A DNA stretch of 64,000 nucleotides from Acidobacterium sp. S8 (GTDB taxonomy: Bacteria > Acidobacteriota > Terriglobia > Terriglobales > Acidobacteriaceae): contig NZ_LMUM01000027.1 of NCBI RefSeq assembly GCF_009765985.1, positions 142,425 to 206,424 of the forward strand, given 5' to 3'. This document shows positions 36,030 through 45,800 of this stretch, piece by piece. The position numbers and the translations under genes are program-made. Positions within the stretch are counted from its first letter, which is position 1, and each line of letters opens with the position of its first letter. The notes beneath the pieces are model-generated. The model worked only from the letters and a program-made list of their open reading frames with translations, was not told the DNA's origin and did not search any database.

Positions 36030-36791
36030 TTATGGCTGAAGGTTGAGATCGGCCGCGATCAGGTCGAGGATCGAAGTCCGCAACTGGACAGGGAAAAAAT
36101 GGTCGCCGGGGAGCATATGCAGGCGAAATTCTGCGGAGGTTTGTCGTCCCCACTCCGAAGCCTCCGATTCAGGCGTCATGGAATCGTAAATTCCACAAAG
36201 ACAAGTGATAGGGCTGGCGAACGGTGGCTCTTCGGCATATTGATAGGTTTCGACTACAGACATATCAGCACGCAGCGCCGGAACCAGGATGGCACAAAGT
36301 TCCTCATGCTCAAGGATTTCCGGCGGAACTCCTCCATACCTCTGCTGAATCTCCTGAAGAAGGTCACGGTTTCCCAAAGTGCGTACGGGTGAATGTGCCC
36401 AAGGCACAGCAGGTCCGGGAGATGCGGCTGCAAATATATGTAGCGGCCCGGGCAAGTCTCGCCGACGAAGCTCCCGAGCCGTTTCGAATGCCACTTTGCC
36501 TCCTAAACTGTGCCCAAAGAGTGCGTAGTCCTTATCCAGGAATTCGATCATCGAATCGGCAATCGATTCCGCCATATTCTTCATGGATTGCAGCGGTTCT
36601 TCGCGCAGCCTGTTTTCTCTGCCCGGAGGCTGGATGAGGGCGATTTCGATCTCGGGATGGCAATCCTCAGCCCAGCGCCGAAAAGAACTCACTCCTCCGC
36701 CCGCGCGAGGAAAGCAGAATAATCGAATACGTGCCGAGGGCCGAATAGAAGGCCGTACAATCCAAGGCGTTACGACGTGAGAGGTATGCAT
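36030..36791 (-). CDS. Type II thioesterase of the PKS/NRPS cluster
   Basis: A 253-residue alpha/beta hydrolase. The nucleophile Ser95 is in FGHSLGG; the Asp (near YDSMTPES) and His (in GDHFFP) complete the triad. LFCFPRAGGG near residue 24-33 is the usual oxyanion segment (F-P-x-A-G-G) of GrsT-type thioesterases. Such enzymes clear wrongly loaded or stalled acyl groups from carrier proteins. It is transcribed away from the PKS genes, across a 515-base region, and is the left limit of the recognisable cluster. It is not the chain-releasing domain, which would be type I and downstream. Confidence 0.9.
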   Translation of the reverse strand: MHTSHVVTPWIVRPSIRPSARIRLFCFPRAGGGVSSFRRWAEDCHPEIEIALIQPPGRENRLREEPLQSMKNMAESIADSMIEFLDKDYALFGHSLGGKVAFETARELRRRDLPGPLHIFAAASPGPAVPWAHSPVRTLGNRDLLQEIQQRYGGVPPEILEHEELCAILVPALRADMSVVETYQYAEEPPFASPITCLCGIYDSMTPESEASEWGRQTSAEFRLHMLPGDHFFPVQLRTSILDLIAADLNLQP

Positions 36792-37306
36792 CTGTCAATA
36801 GCGGTTAAGTGAGTGCTGCTATATTGAGGGGGAAGCTTTTTATATTTTATTTATGCTCTCACGTCGATGGAAAATTTTCACAGGGTTAAGCTGTGTTCAT
36901 TTTGCAGCAAAGTGTGGAAGATAAAAAAATGTTTTTAAAGCTATCTTCCAGGCCAAATATGGGCTAGTCTGGTTTCGCGGGTTGCAAGTGGTACTGGTTA
37001 TGTTGAAATTTGCCTGAGCGACTGAAACACTAAAAAAATCGCCAGAAGTTTATCCGCAAGCATTAATTTTTCCGAGAATTTGCTGGCTGCTTTATTGTTC
37101 AAAGTTTCATCCAGGCATCTGTGAGACCGCTTTTTCTCCGCGGGTTAGTTTGCCTGGAAATATACGAAACATCCCCCCTTAAAATCTGACTTTATTCAAC
37201 CTTCCGGTAGTTGCCCCCATTGCCATGAAGGGAACAGCGCACTGACGAACCTCGCCAGAGAGCCTTGCTGCCGGTTCAGCAGACGCGCACGGGGAAGTAA
37301 TTAGTC
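36792..37306. other. A/T-rich divergent control region of the PKS cluster
   Basis: There is no open frame of note. The region is markedly richer in A/T than the flanking genes and holds an inverted repeat at 36915-36950. It should contain the promoters of both the thioesterase gene and the PKS operon, but no strong -35/-10 pair was identified. GGGGAAG before the first PKS gene is its likely ribosome binding site. Confidence 0.5.
36915..36950. repeat. Inverted repeat in the PKS control region
   Basis: TGGAAGATA (36915-36923) and TATCTTCCA (36942-36950) are perfect inverted copies, 18 bases apart; the spacer contains an A run facing a T run that could extend the pairing. It may be a regulator site or an RNA hairpin for the thioesterase or PKS transcript. 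Confidence 0.5.
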
Positions 37307-40300
37307 ATGTATTCGAACCGGGGAAACTTGATAAAGAACGCAAGCGAGTCCGCCTCTGAGCCGATCGCGATCATCGGCATAGGCAGCCGCTTTCCCGATT
37401 CCTCTGACGCGGAAGCATTGTGGAAGGCAATCGTAGAGAAACGGGACTGCGTCGGCGATTTCCCGGGAGGGCGTTCTGCTGAACTTAACGCCTTTTACCT
37501 ACAGGCGGGAACCGACACACGGCCGCCCACACGTCGCGGAGGATTTCTCAGAGACGTCGATAAATTCGACGCGGCTTTCTTTGAGATTTCGCGTCGTGAG
37601 GCGGAATGGATGGATCCGCAGCAGCGCCTGCTCCTTGAGGTCGCCTGGGAAGCTTTAGAAGACGCAGGGCAATCGTTCGAAGCTCTACGCGGCAGCAGGA
37701 CCGGCGTATTTGTGGGCATCTGGACCAATGGCTACGAAATTCATGCCAACGCAAACTCGCCAGCCGCAGATTTCTTCAATTTAACTGGCGGCCCAACCTA
37801 CGCCGCCTCCGGACGCATCGCCTACCAATTAGATCTGCGCGGTCCAGACTTGTCAGTCGGAGGAGCCTGTGCGGCCTCACTGGTTGCGGTGCACCTCGCG
37901 GTCGGATCGCTGCGCTCGGGCGAGTCTTCCATGGCGCTGGCTGGTGGGGCCAACCTCATATTCCGGCATGAGGAGACACAGGCTTTCAGCCGCGCGGGCA
38001 TGCTCGCTCCAGATGGCCGCTGCAAGTTTGGGGACGCGGCGGCAAATGGAATCGTCCGCAGTGAGGGAGCGGGAATCCTAGTCCTCAAAAGGCTTTCGGA
38101 TGCCGAGAATGATGGCGATACGATTCTCGGATTGATTCGTGGAACAGCGATGGTCAGCGGCGGACGAGCAGGCAGTTCGCTCACAACGCCAAGTATGTCG
38201 GGAGAACGGCAGGCAATGCTGGGGGCTCTTGCGGATGCGGGAGTTTCGCCGTCCAGTATTCAGTATGTAGAAGCTCATGGAACCGGATCGCGCGCCGGCG
38301 ATCCCGTCGAGCTACAGTCGATCGCGTCTGTTTTCGGCGGTGAAGGCAGGCTCAATTCGCCATGTAGAGTCGGCTCCATTAAGTCAAATATCGGTCATGC
38401 GGAATCTGCAGCTGGCGTGGCTGGAATCATCAAGACAGTTCAGGCTCTAAGGCATAAGGTCTTTCCCGCCACCCTGCACGTAGAGCAGGCCAACCCAGCA
38501 ATCGACTGGAAGACAACGGGTATCATGTTGGAACGACAGGGTTCTCCCTGGGAAAAGCTGGACCAGTCTCCGCGACGGGCGGCCGTGAATGGTCTCGCTC
38601 TCACAGGGACCAACGCGCACGTCGTTCTCGAAGAAGCACCCGAAAGCGCTCGAACCCATACTCCAGAGCGATCTTTATATATTTTGCCAATTTCTGCGGC
38701 GTCGGGCGAAGCGCTTCGCCAGCGAATTCAAGAAATGGCCATCCAGCTTAAGAGACTGGAAGGGAATGCCGATACTACGCCTATAGCGGACATCTGCTAC
38801 ACCGCCGCGGTCCGCCGCGGCCATCTTACTGAGCGCGTCGCCGTAGTCGGGGGAGACACCGCACGAATTGTAGAGCAGATGGAACGCTATCTGGCGGGTT
38901 CGGATACACCGTGCGTAGCAACCGGTACCGTCGAGTCAGGTGGCGGCAAAATAGCGTTTATCTTTCCCGGGCAAGGCTCGCAATGGATTGGCATGGGGCG
39001 AGAGCTACTAAAAGCGGAGCCAGTGTTTCGCGCCACCCTCGAAGCATGTGACCAAGAGATACGGCGTCAGGCAGGATGGTCCGTTCTTGATCAGTTGGAA
39101 GATGCATCGTCGGAGGGCCCTTGGGCCCGGATCGACGTCATTCAGCCGACGCTCTTCGCGATCGAGCTGGCACTTGCGGCATTGTGGCAATCGTGGGGCC
39201 TTGCGCCTTCGGCGGTGGTTGGTCACAGCATGGGAGAGGTGGCCGCGGCTCACGTCGCCGGCATTCTCTCACTCGAAGATGCAGTAACCATCATTTGCCG
39301 GAGAAGCTCTTTAATGATGCGGGTGGCCGGAGCTGGAGCAATGGTGGTGGTCGATCTACCACAGGCAGAAGCCGAGAAGGCAATCGAAGGCGTAAGAGAT
39401 CGCGTATCCGTCGCCGCCTCGAATAGCCCGCGCTCGACCGTCCTCTCCGGTGATCCCCGAACCCTCGATGAGGTTATCGAGAGCCTGGAATCGCAGGATA
39501 TTTTTTGCAGGCACGTTCGTGTCGATGTCGCCTCGCATAGCCCGCAAATGAATCCCCTTAACGACGCACTTCTTGCTGCTTTGGAAGGCGTAAGGCCGCA
39601 GGCTGGAACCATCCCGCTCTGTTCAACGGTTCGCGCAGCGATCGTCAATGGCGAAGAGATGGATCGCGTGTATTGGGCGAGTAATCTACGCGAGACGGTG
39701 CAGTTTGCGCGCTCTATAGAACTGTTGGTGCGGCAGGGCTTCAACACCTTCATCGAGATGAGTCCGCATCCGATTTTGCTGCAATTTATAGAACAGACGG
39801 CGGCTTTGAATGGTGAATCTGCTCTGACTGTAGCGTCCACGCGTCGTGATGAATCGGAAACCGAGGCGATGTTGTTGTCCCTTGGGCAACTTTATACGAA
39901 TGGAATCTCAGTCGATTGGAAGCAACTTTACCCGGCTGGCAATCTGGTCAAGTTACCAGCGTATCCCTGGCAGCGACAGCGCTTCTGGATTGAGTCTTCG
40001 GTCGCGAAGGCAGATTTATATGAAACGCCGCGCACCATTACACAGGATCCGAGCGCTGTCGGCCCCGACCCAGAAAGTAAGTCTGAGTCATTTCTCAAGA
40101 AGTGGAACAGACTTGAACCGGAAGAACGTGACAGCGCACTCATCCAATGGCTACGCGAAGAGGTGGCGGAGGTGCTTTTCTCTGAGGCCGATCAGGTTAC
40201 AGAGAACGAAACGCTTAAATCTCTCGGAGTTAATTCTCTGATGACGCTTGAGTTGCGAGACCGAATCGAACTGGAAATAGGAATTACGCTTTCGGCCGGC

Positions 40301-40492
40301 ACCGCATGGAACTATCCGACGGTGGCAGCACTCGCCGAGTATCTCAACTCGCAACTGGCACCTCATGAAAGGGCCAGCAAATCAGCAGCAGGTGCGCTAG
40401 GGGATGCAGAGCCTGCGCAAACACATGGCCTCTCAGCAGCAGAGCTGCTCGAGGCTGAATTAGCGGGAGCAGAGATGCTTCTCAACGGGTAG
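37307..40492 (+). CDS. PKS module 1: KS-AT-ACP
   Basis: 1061 residues. The KS (about 18-447) has Cys188, His324 (EAHGTG) and His364 (SNIGHAES). Around the Cys it reads GGACAAS where the other five modules have DTACSSS or DTACSAS. The AT (about 548-850) has GHSMG with Ser641, RIDVIQ about 30 residues before it, and VASH at 741-744. RIDVIQ and VASH lean toward methylmalonyl-CoA, but GHSMG is less clear. The ACP is at about 945-1015, with Ser977 in LGVNSL (Asn replaces the usual Asp). No reducing domains. The N-terminus lacks the docking helix seen in modules 2-6, while a C-terminal helix (LSAAELLEAELAGAE) resembles a docking tail; both fit the first protein of the line. Confidence 0.92.
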   Translation: MYSNRGNLIKNASESASEPIAIIGIGSRFPDSSDAEALWKAIVEKRDCVGDFPGGRSAELNAFYLQAGTDTRPPTRRGGFLRDVDKFDAAFFEISRREAEWMDPQQRLLLEVAWEALEDAGQSFEALRGSRTGVFVGIWTNGYEIHANANSPAADFFNLTGGPTYAASGRIAYQLDLRGPDLSVGGACAASLVAVHLAVGSLRSGESSMALAGGANLIFRHEETQAFSRAGMLAPDGRCKFGDAAANGIVRSEGAGILVLKRLSDAENDGDTILGLIRGTAMVSGGRAGSSLTTPSMSGERQAMLGALADAGVSPSSIQYVEAHGTGSRAGDPVELQSIASVFGGEGRLNSPCRVGSIKSNIGHAESAAGVAGIIKTVQALRHKVFPATLHVEQANPAIDWKTTGIMLERQGSPWEKLDQSPRRAAVNGLALTGTNAHVVLEEAPESARTHTPERSLYILPISAASGEALRQRIQEMAIQLKRLEGNADTTPIADICYTAAVRRGHLTERVAVVGGDTARIVEQMERYLAGSDTPCVATGTVESGGGKIAFIFPGQGSQWIGMGRELLKAEPVFRATLEACDQEIRRQAGWSVLDQLEDASSEGPWARIDVIQPTLFAIELALAALWQSWGLAPSAVVGHSMGEVAAAHVAGILSLEDAVTIICRRSSLMMRVAGAGAMVVVDLPQAEAEKAIEGVRDRVSVAASNSPRSTVLSGDPRTLDEVIESLESQDIFCRHVRVDVASHSPQMNPLNDALLAALEGVRPQAGTIPLCSTVRAAIVNGEEMDRVYWASNLRETVQFARSIELLVRQGFNTFIEMSPHPILLQFIEQTAALNGESALTVASTRRDESETEAMLLSLGQLYTNGISVDWKQLYPAGNLVKLPAYPWQRQRFWIESSVAKADLYETPRTITQDPSAVGPDPESKSESFLKKWNRLEPEERDSALIQWLREEVAEVLFSEADQVTENETLKSLGVNSLMTLELRDRIELEIGITLSAGTAWNYPTVAALAEYLNSQLAPHERASKSAAGALGDAEPAQTHGLSAAELLEAELAGAEMLLNG

Positions 40493-40497
40493 AGCGC

Positions 40498-42870
40498 ATG
40501 ACGATGCGAAATCAAAACGACGAGTTACTGGACCGTGCGAGGCATGTCATCCGCGAACTGGGAGAGAAGCTCGCAGCGGCAAAAGCCCAAGGTTCGCCTG
40601 AGCCAATTGCAATCATCGGAATGGCCGGCAGGTTTCCCGGTGCGGGTGAGGACCTGGAGGCTTTCTGGCAAATGATTGCCGAGGGCAAAGATGCAGTGAC
40701 CGACGTGCCACCTGAACGATGGGATAGAGATGCGTTCTTCAGTGCGCAGGCTCCGACACCGGGAAAAACGAATGTGCGTCGCGCCGCCTTCCTGGAAGAC
40801 GTAACCCACTTCGATGCTGCATTTTTTGAAATCGCTCCACTAGAGGCGATCCGAATGGATCCCCAGCAGCGGATATTTCTGGAAACGGCATGGCATGCTC
40901 TGGAAGATGCCGGGCTCACACGCGCTCAACTGCGCGGAAGTGAAACAAGTGTCTTTGTCGGTGTTCATGGGCACAGCGCGGACTATGGCGCGATGCAGTT
41001 CGAGAATCTGGGAGAGCTGGATGGGTATGCCGCAACTGGGACAGCGCATGATGTGATCGCCGGCCGCTTGGCCTACTGGCTCGATCTGCGTGGTCCGAGC
41101 ATGGTCGTTGATACTGCATGCTCTTCGTCCCTTGTTGCCGTCCATCTGGCCTGCCGCAGTCTTCGTTCGCGCGATTGCAACTGCGCGATTGTCGGGGGCA
41201 GCAATCTGCTGTTGTCTCCACGCACGAGCGTGGCGATGTCGCAACTGCAGATGCTGGCAGACGATGGCAGATCCAAGACCTTCGATAGTCGGGCGGATGG
41301 CTTCGGGCGTGGCGAAGGATGTGGCGTTGTGGTGTTGAAGCGTCTGAGCGATGCTCAGCACGATCGGGACCGCATTCTCGCAGTAATTCGAGGCTCTGCG
41401 ACTAATCAAGACGGGCACACGAATGGGCTTACAGCTCCGAACGGCCTTGCCCAGCGGCGCCTTTTGCGTCGCGCGCTGAAAGATGCCGGAGTCGCGCCAT
41501 CGGAGATCGGATATTTCGAAGCACATGGAACAGGAACCGCGCTTGGGGATCCCATTGAAGTGGAAGCAATCGCGGAGGTGCTTCGAACCGAAGCGACGAC
41601 AGCCCCGTGTGTTCTTGGATCTGTAAAAGCAAATATTGGACATCTCGAGGGGGGTGCCGGTATTGCGGGACTCATCAAAGCCGTCATGGTACTTTCGCGT
41701 GGCTATCTGCCGCCGGTTGCCCATCTGGAGGAGCTCAATCCGCATCTGGCACTTGAAGGATCGGGACTTTCCATTCCAAGGCGAGGACGTGAGTGGACGA
41801 GAGCTGGACGCAGGATCGCCGGAGTGAGTTCTTTTGGCTGGTCAGGTACAAATGCGCACGTCGTTGTCGAAGAGGCTCCACAAAGCGCGGAACGCATGGA
41901 GAAGTACTCAGGAGAGCCGGTTCTGATAGCTGTCTCGGCACATACGCCCGAAGCGTTAAAGATGATGGCAGAGGCATACGCCGCTAAAGTTGAGTTGGCG
42001 TCCGGGCAGGAGCTCGTCGATATCGCTTACAGCTCAACGGTACGGCGAACGCACCATGCGCTCCGTATTGCTGTCGTGGGTTATACCGGCTTCGAGATCG
42101 CGTCCGAACTTCTTAGAAAAGCTTTGGGGAAAGAAGACCCACCACTTGCCGGCGATGTTCAGCCAGTCGATCGTTCTTTGCGCCTGAAACAACTCGCGGG
42201 TGCTTATGAGCGGGGCGCTGAAATCAATTGGCGTGAGATTTATTTTGCGAATGGCAGATTGGTAAGCCTGCCGCGATATGCTTTTCAAGGAAAACCATAC
42301 TGGTTCGTCACACGGGATAGTACCGACAACTCAGCAACAGAGCCACAGGCACAACATGTTTCTGAAATTGCACCGACAGGCAATCGGCGCGAAACGCCGG
42401 TCCTGGCAATTGCGTCCGAGAAAAGCGCTGCAACGGATTGGCTCGAGGGTTTCTCCGGACTCTCCTCCAAGGACCGTATCGAGAAGCTGCTTGTGTTCGT
42501 GAGCGGTGAAGCCAAGATGGTCTGTGGACTACCGCACGACGAACCGCTTGATGAGAACCGAGGCCTGTTTCAGATGGGCATGGATTCTCTGATGAGTGTC
42601 AAGTTGAAACGCCGATTGGAAGCAGGCCTGGGATTGAAACTGCCGGGCACTTTAACGCTTACGTATCCGACCGTTGCCGCAATAGCCAGATTCTTAGACG
42701 GCAAAATGTCCGGGAAGTCTCCTGAGAAAACCGCGCCAATTCTCTCTGCGAGGGATACGAAACAGTCAGTGCAGGAGACTACCACGGTCTCAGGCATGAG
42801 CGCTACGGAGACGGATACGGCTCTCGCCGCCGAGCTTGCGGCGATCCAAGAGAAGTTAGGAGTGTACTGA
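40498..42870 (+). CDS. PKS module 2: KS-ACP without AT
   Basis: 790 residues, starting five bases after module 1. An N-terminal helix (about 5-32) precedes a KS (36-455) with Cys208 in VDTACSSS and intact EAHGTG and ANIGHLEG. After the KS the linker (LIAVSAHTPEALKMM...) leads within about 143 residues to the post-AT linker (GAEINWREIYF...LPRYAFQGKPYW); the corresponding distance in module 1 is about 451, so an AT-sized part of some 300 residues is absent. No GHSxG is present. The ACP Ser is Ser697 in MGMDSL, followed by a C-terminal helix (ALAAELAAIQEKL). It needs malonyl or another extender loaded in trans and leaves a beta-keto group. Confidence 0.9.
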   Translation: MTMRNQNDELLDRARHVIRELGEKLAAAKAQGSPEPIAIIGMAGRFPGAGEDLEAFWQMIAEGKDAVTDVPPERWDRDAFFSAQAPTPGKTNVRRAAFLEDVTHFDAAFFEIAPLEAIRMDPQQRIFLETAWHALEDAGLTRAQLRGSETSVFVGVHGHSADYGAMQFENLGELDGYAATGTAHDVIAGRLAYWLDLRGPSMVVDTACSSSLVAVHLACRSLRSRDCNCAIVGGSNLLLSPRTSVAMSQLQMLADDGRSKTFDSRADGFGRGEGCGVVVLKRLSDAQHDRDRILAVIRGSATNQDGHTNGLTAPNGLAQRRLLRRALKDAGVAPSEIGYFEAHGTGTALGDPIEVEAIAEVLRTEATTAPCVLGSVKANIGHLEGGAGIAGLIKAVMVLSRGYLPPVAHLEELNPHLALEGSGLSIPRRGREWTRAGRRIAGVSSFGWSGTNAHVVVEEAPQSAERMEKYSGEPVLIAVSAHTPEALKMMAEAYAAKVELASGQELVDIAYSSTVRRTHHALRIAVVGYTGFEIASELLRKALGKEDPPLAGDVQPVDRSLRLKQLAGAYERGAEINWREIYFANGRLVSLPRYAFQGKPYWFVTRDSTDNSATEPQAQHVSEIAPTGNRRETPVLAIASEKSAATDWLEGFSGLSSKDRIEKLLVFVSGEAKMVCGLPHDEPLDENRGLFQMGMDSLMSVKLKRRLEAGLGLKLPGTLTLTYPTVAAIARFLDGKMSGKSPEKTAPILSARDTKQSVQETTTVSGMSATETDTALAAELAAIQEKLGVY

Positions 42871-42874
42871 CGGG

Positions 42875-45800
42875 ATGATGGAAAAGACGCCGATATCGTT
42901 GACCCCGGAACAGCAGACACTTGTCGCGCTTCGCGCTTTGCGCCGTCGCGTTGAAGAGCTTGAGCAACGTGAGCCGATTGCCATTGTCGGAATGGCATGC
43001 CGCATTCCCGGCGGCGCAAACGATCCCGAGGCATTCTGGAATCTTCTTCTTCAAAAACGAAATGTTGTGACAGAGATTCCTCGTGAACGGATGGATCTCG
43101 ACACGATCTTTGACGCTCATCCGCAGACACCGGGCAAAACATATAGCCGTTGGGCCGCCATGCTCGACGCACCGGGCGATTTCGATGCGGAGTTTTTCGG
43201 GATATCGCCGCGCGAAGCGGTGACTGCCGATCCGCAACAGCGGCTGTTACTTGAGACAAGCTGGGAAGCTCTGGAGAACGCAGGCATCGATCCCAAATCT
43301 CTTGCTGGACAGGACGCGGGTGTTTTTGTTGGCATCTGTGGAGCCGAATACGCCCGCCATTATCAAAAGTGCGTACAGAGTGAAGCACTGGTGGCGCATT
43401 TCATGCAAGGCTCAGCGTTGAATGCCGCTGCTGGACGGATCTCCTATTTCTACGGCCTGCAGGGGCCGTGCATGGCCATAGACACAGCATGTTCTTCTTC
43501 TCTGGTGGCGGTCGACCGCGCCTGCCGCAGCCTGATGCAGCGCGAGACAGGTCTCGCGATCGTAGGAGGCGCGAACATTCTTGCCACCAGCGACATGTTA
43601 ATCATGGGCTCACAGTGGGGCATGCTGTCTCCACGCGGCGCGTGCCGCACCTTCGATGCCGGAGCGGACGGCTTTGTCCGCGGTGAAGGATGCGGAGTGA
43701 TTGTCTTGAAGCGACTGCGCGATGCGGAGGCCAACGGAGATCCGGTTCTGGCCGTGATTCTGGGCTCAGCAGTGAATCAGGATGGTGCCTCGAGCGGTTT
43801 GACGGTGCCGAATGGGCAAGCGCAACAGGAGCTCCTGAGGCGAGCCCACAGTAACGCCAGCATAGAGCCGTGGCAAGTGGGATACGTGGAAGCGCATGGC
43901 ACAGGTACTACGCTTGGCGATCCTATCGAGGCCGAGGCTTTGGGAGCCGTTTTCAGTGAAGGCAGAAAGCGGGATCGGCCACTACCGTTGGGTTCGGTCA
44001 AGACGAATATTGGACATCTCGAAGCGGCTGCGGGTATTGCTGGCCTGATGAAGGTAGTGCTGGCTCTGAATCATGGCGTTGTTCCGGCGCAGCTCTATTG
44101 GGAACAGCCAAGCGAGCACGTTTCGTGGGACGAGTTATCGTTGGAAGTTGTTACGGAAGCAAGGACCTGGGAGCCAATCGAAGGCCGCCGTATCGCCGGA
44201 GTCAGTTCGTTCGGCTTCAGCGGCACAAACGCGCATGTAGTCGTCGAGGCCTTCGAAGACACACGAGTTTCTGAGAGAAGCACACGGGCCGCCGAGATTC
44301 TAGCAATCAGTGCGCGAACTTCTTCAGCTTTGAATGGACTTGTTGCACGATATGCGGAGTTTCTCCAACGAACTGAGGCGAGTTGGGGAGAGATCTGCCA
44401 TTCTGCGGCAAATGGTCGCTCGGCGTTTGTAGAACGCCTTGCTGTTATCGCTAAAGATAAGGCTGAAGCGGTGGCGCGACTGAATCGCTGGCTGCAGAAC
44501 GAATCTACTGCCCCTGAAATTCACCACGGAAGGCTCCGCTTAGGTGAACGCGTGCGCATTGGTCTTGTCTTTGGCGACGATCTGCATCTTCTTGACAGAT
44601 TGCTGGGTAGGCCTGCGGATTCAGAAGCAATGCGCAAACAAGCCTGGATGTCGAAATGGGCGGACTTGGGCGCAGATCCTGTCGTCGTCGCATCCTCTGG
44701 TTCGAGTCTTCACACACAACTAGCTACCGCAGCTGTGAATCTTGTTATTGTCGTCGGATCACTTTCAGAAAAGTTCTCGATTCCAACGGTACGGCTCACT
44801 GTCACGGCGGATTGGCGAGCGCTTGCAAATGTAGTTGCTGAGTTGTTCGTTCATGGTCTGCCGGTGGATTGGAGCAAGTGGGAAAATGGCTTGAAGCATC
44901 GGCGTGTATGGCTTCCGAACTATGCATTCCAGAGAGAGCGGTTTTGGATTGAGCCGCAGAGTTCAAGGCAGGAAATCGCAGGGATGACAACAGGTCATGC
45001 ATTGTTAGGCAATCGCCTGCGCGCGGCCGGAGTAAAAGGACAGTTTGAATCAGTACTCATGCTTACCGGCGCGACTAGCTGGATCGGTGAGCATATCGTC
45101 GAAGGTCAGCCCGTTCTTCCTGCGACCGCACACCTGGAGCTGATGATGGAGGCTACGGCTGAGATCGTTGGTCCGCAAGATATCTCCCTGGAAGATTTGA
45201 TTCTGCAGGCGCCCCTCACTGTCTCTGCCACGCGTACGGTACAGACCGTCGTCGAGACTGCTGTTGCGGGACGATCTCGAGTGCGTATCTATGCCGAAAA
45301 CGACAGACAAGAATGGGAGACGATGTCGGAGTGCTGGATGCGATCTTCCGGCGCCGCTGAAACTAAGATAGAGCAAATTGACCTTGATGCCATCCGGTTG
45401 CGGCTAAAGCAAACTGGTCCCGCAGCGTTCTATTCACAGATGACAGACAGGGGCGTTAGTTTCGGTCCGGCGTTCCAAGGAATAGAAACGCTCTGGACTG
45501 GTCAGGATGAGGCGCTGGGGGAGATTCGGAGCACCTATAAGGAAGACGGATATGTAATTTCTCCTTGGCGCTTGGACGCATGCCTGCAGGTGGCGGCGTC
45601 GCTGGTCGACGATGATGGCTTGTACCTGCCTCTGAGTGCGGAGGTCTTCAGGAAATACGGTCCTTTTGGCGAGCGATGCTGGAGCCATGTCCGAATTGAA
45701 CGGATCGATGGCGACATGTTCACAGCCGATCTAACTATCGCGCATCCAGACGGCAGGGTGGTGGCGAAGATTGAAGGGCTTCGCTTCCGCAGGCGTGCAA

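Noticed and set aside
37307..38650. Module 1 KS as a KSQ decarboxylating loading domain
   Set aside because: The active-site residue is Cys188, not Gln, so the classical KSQ definition is not met; only the flanking residues are unusual.
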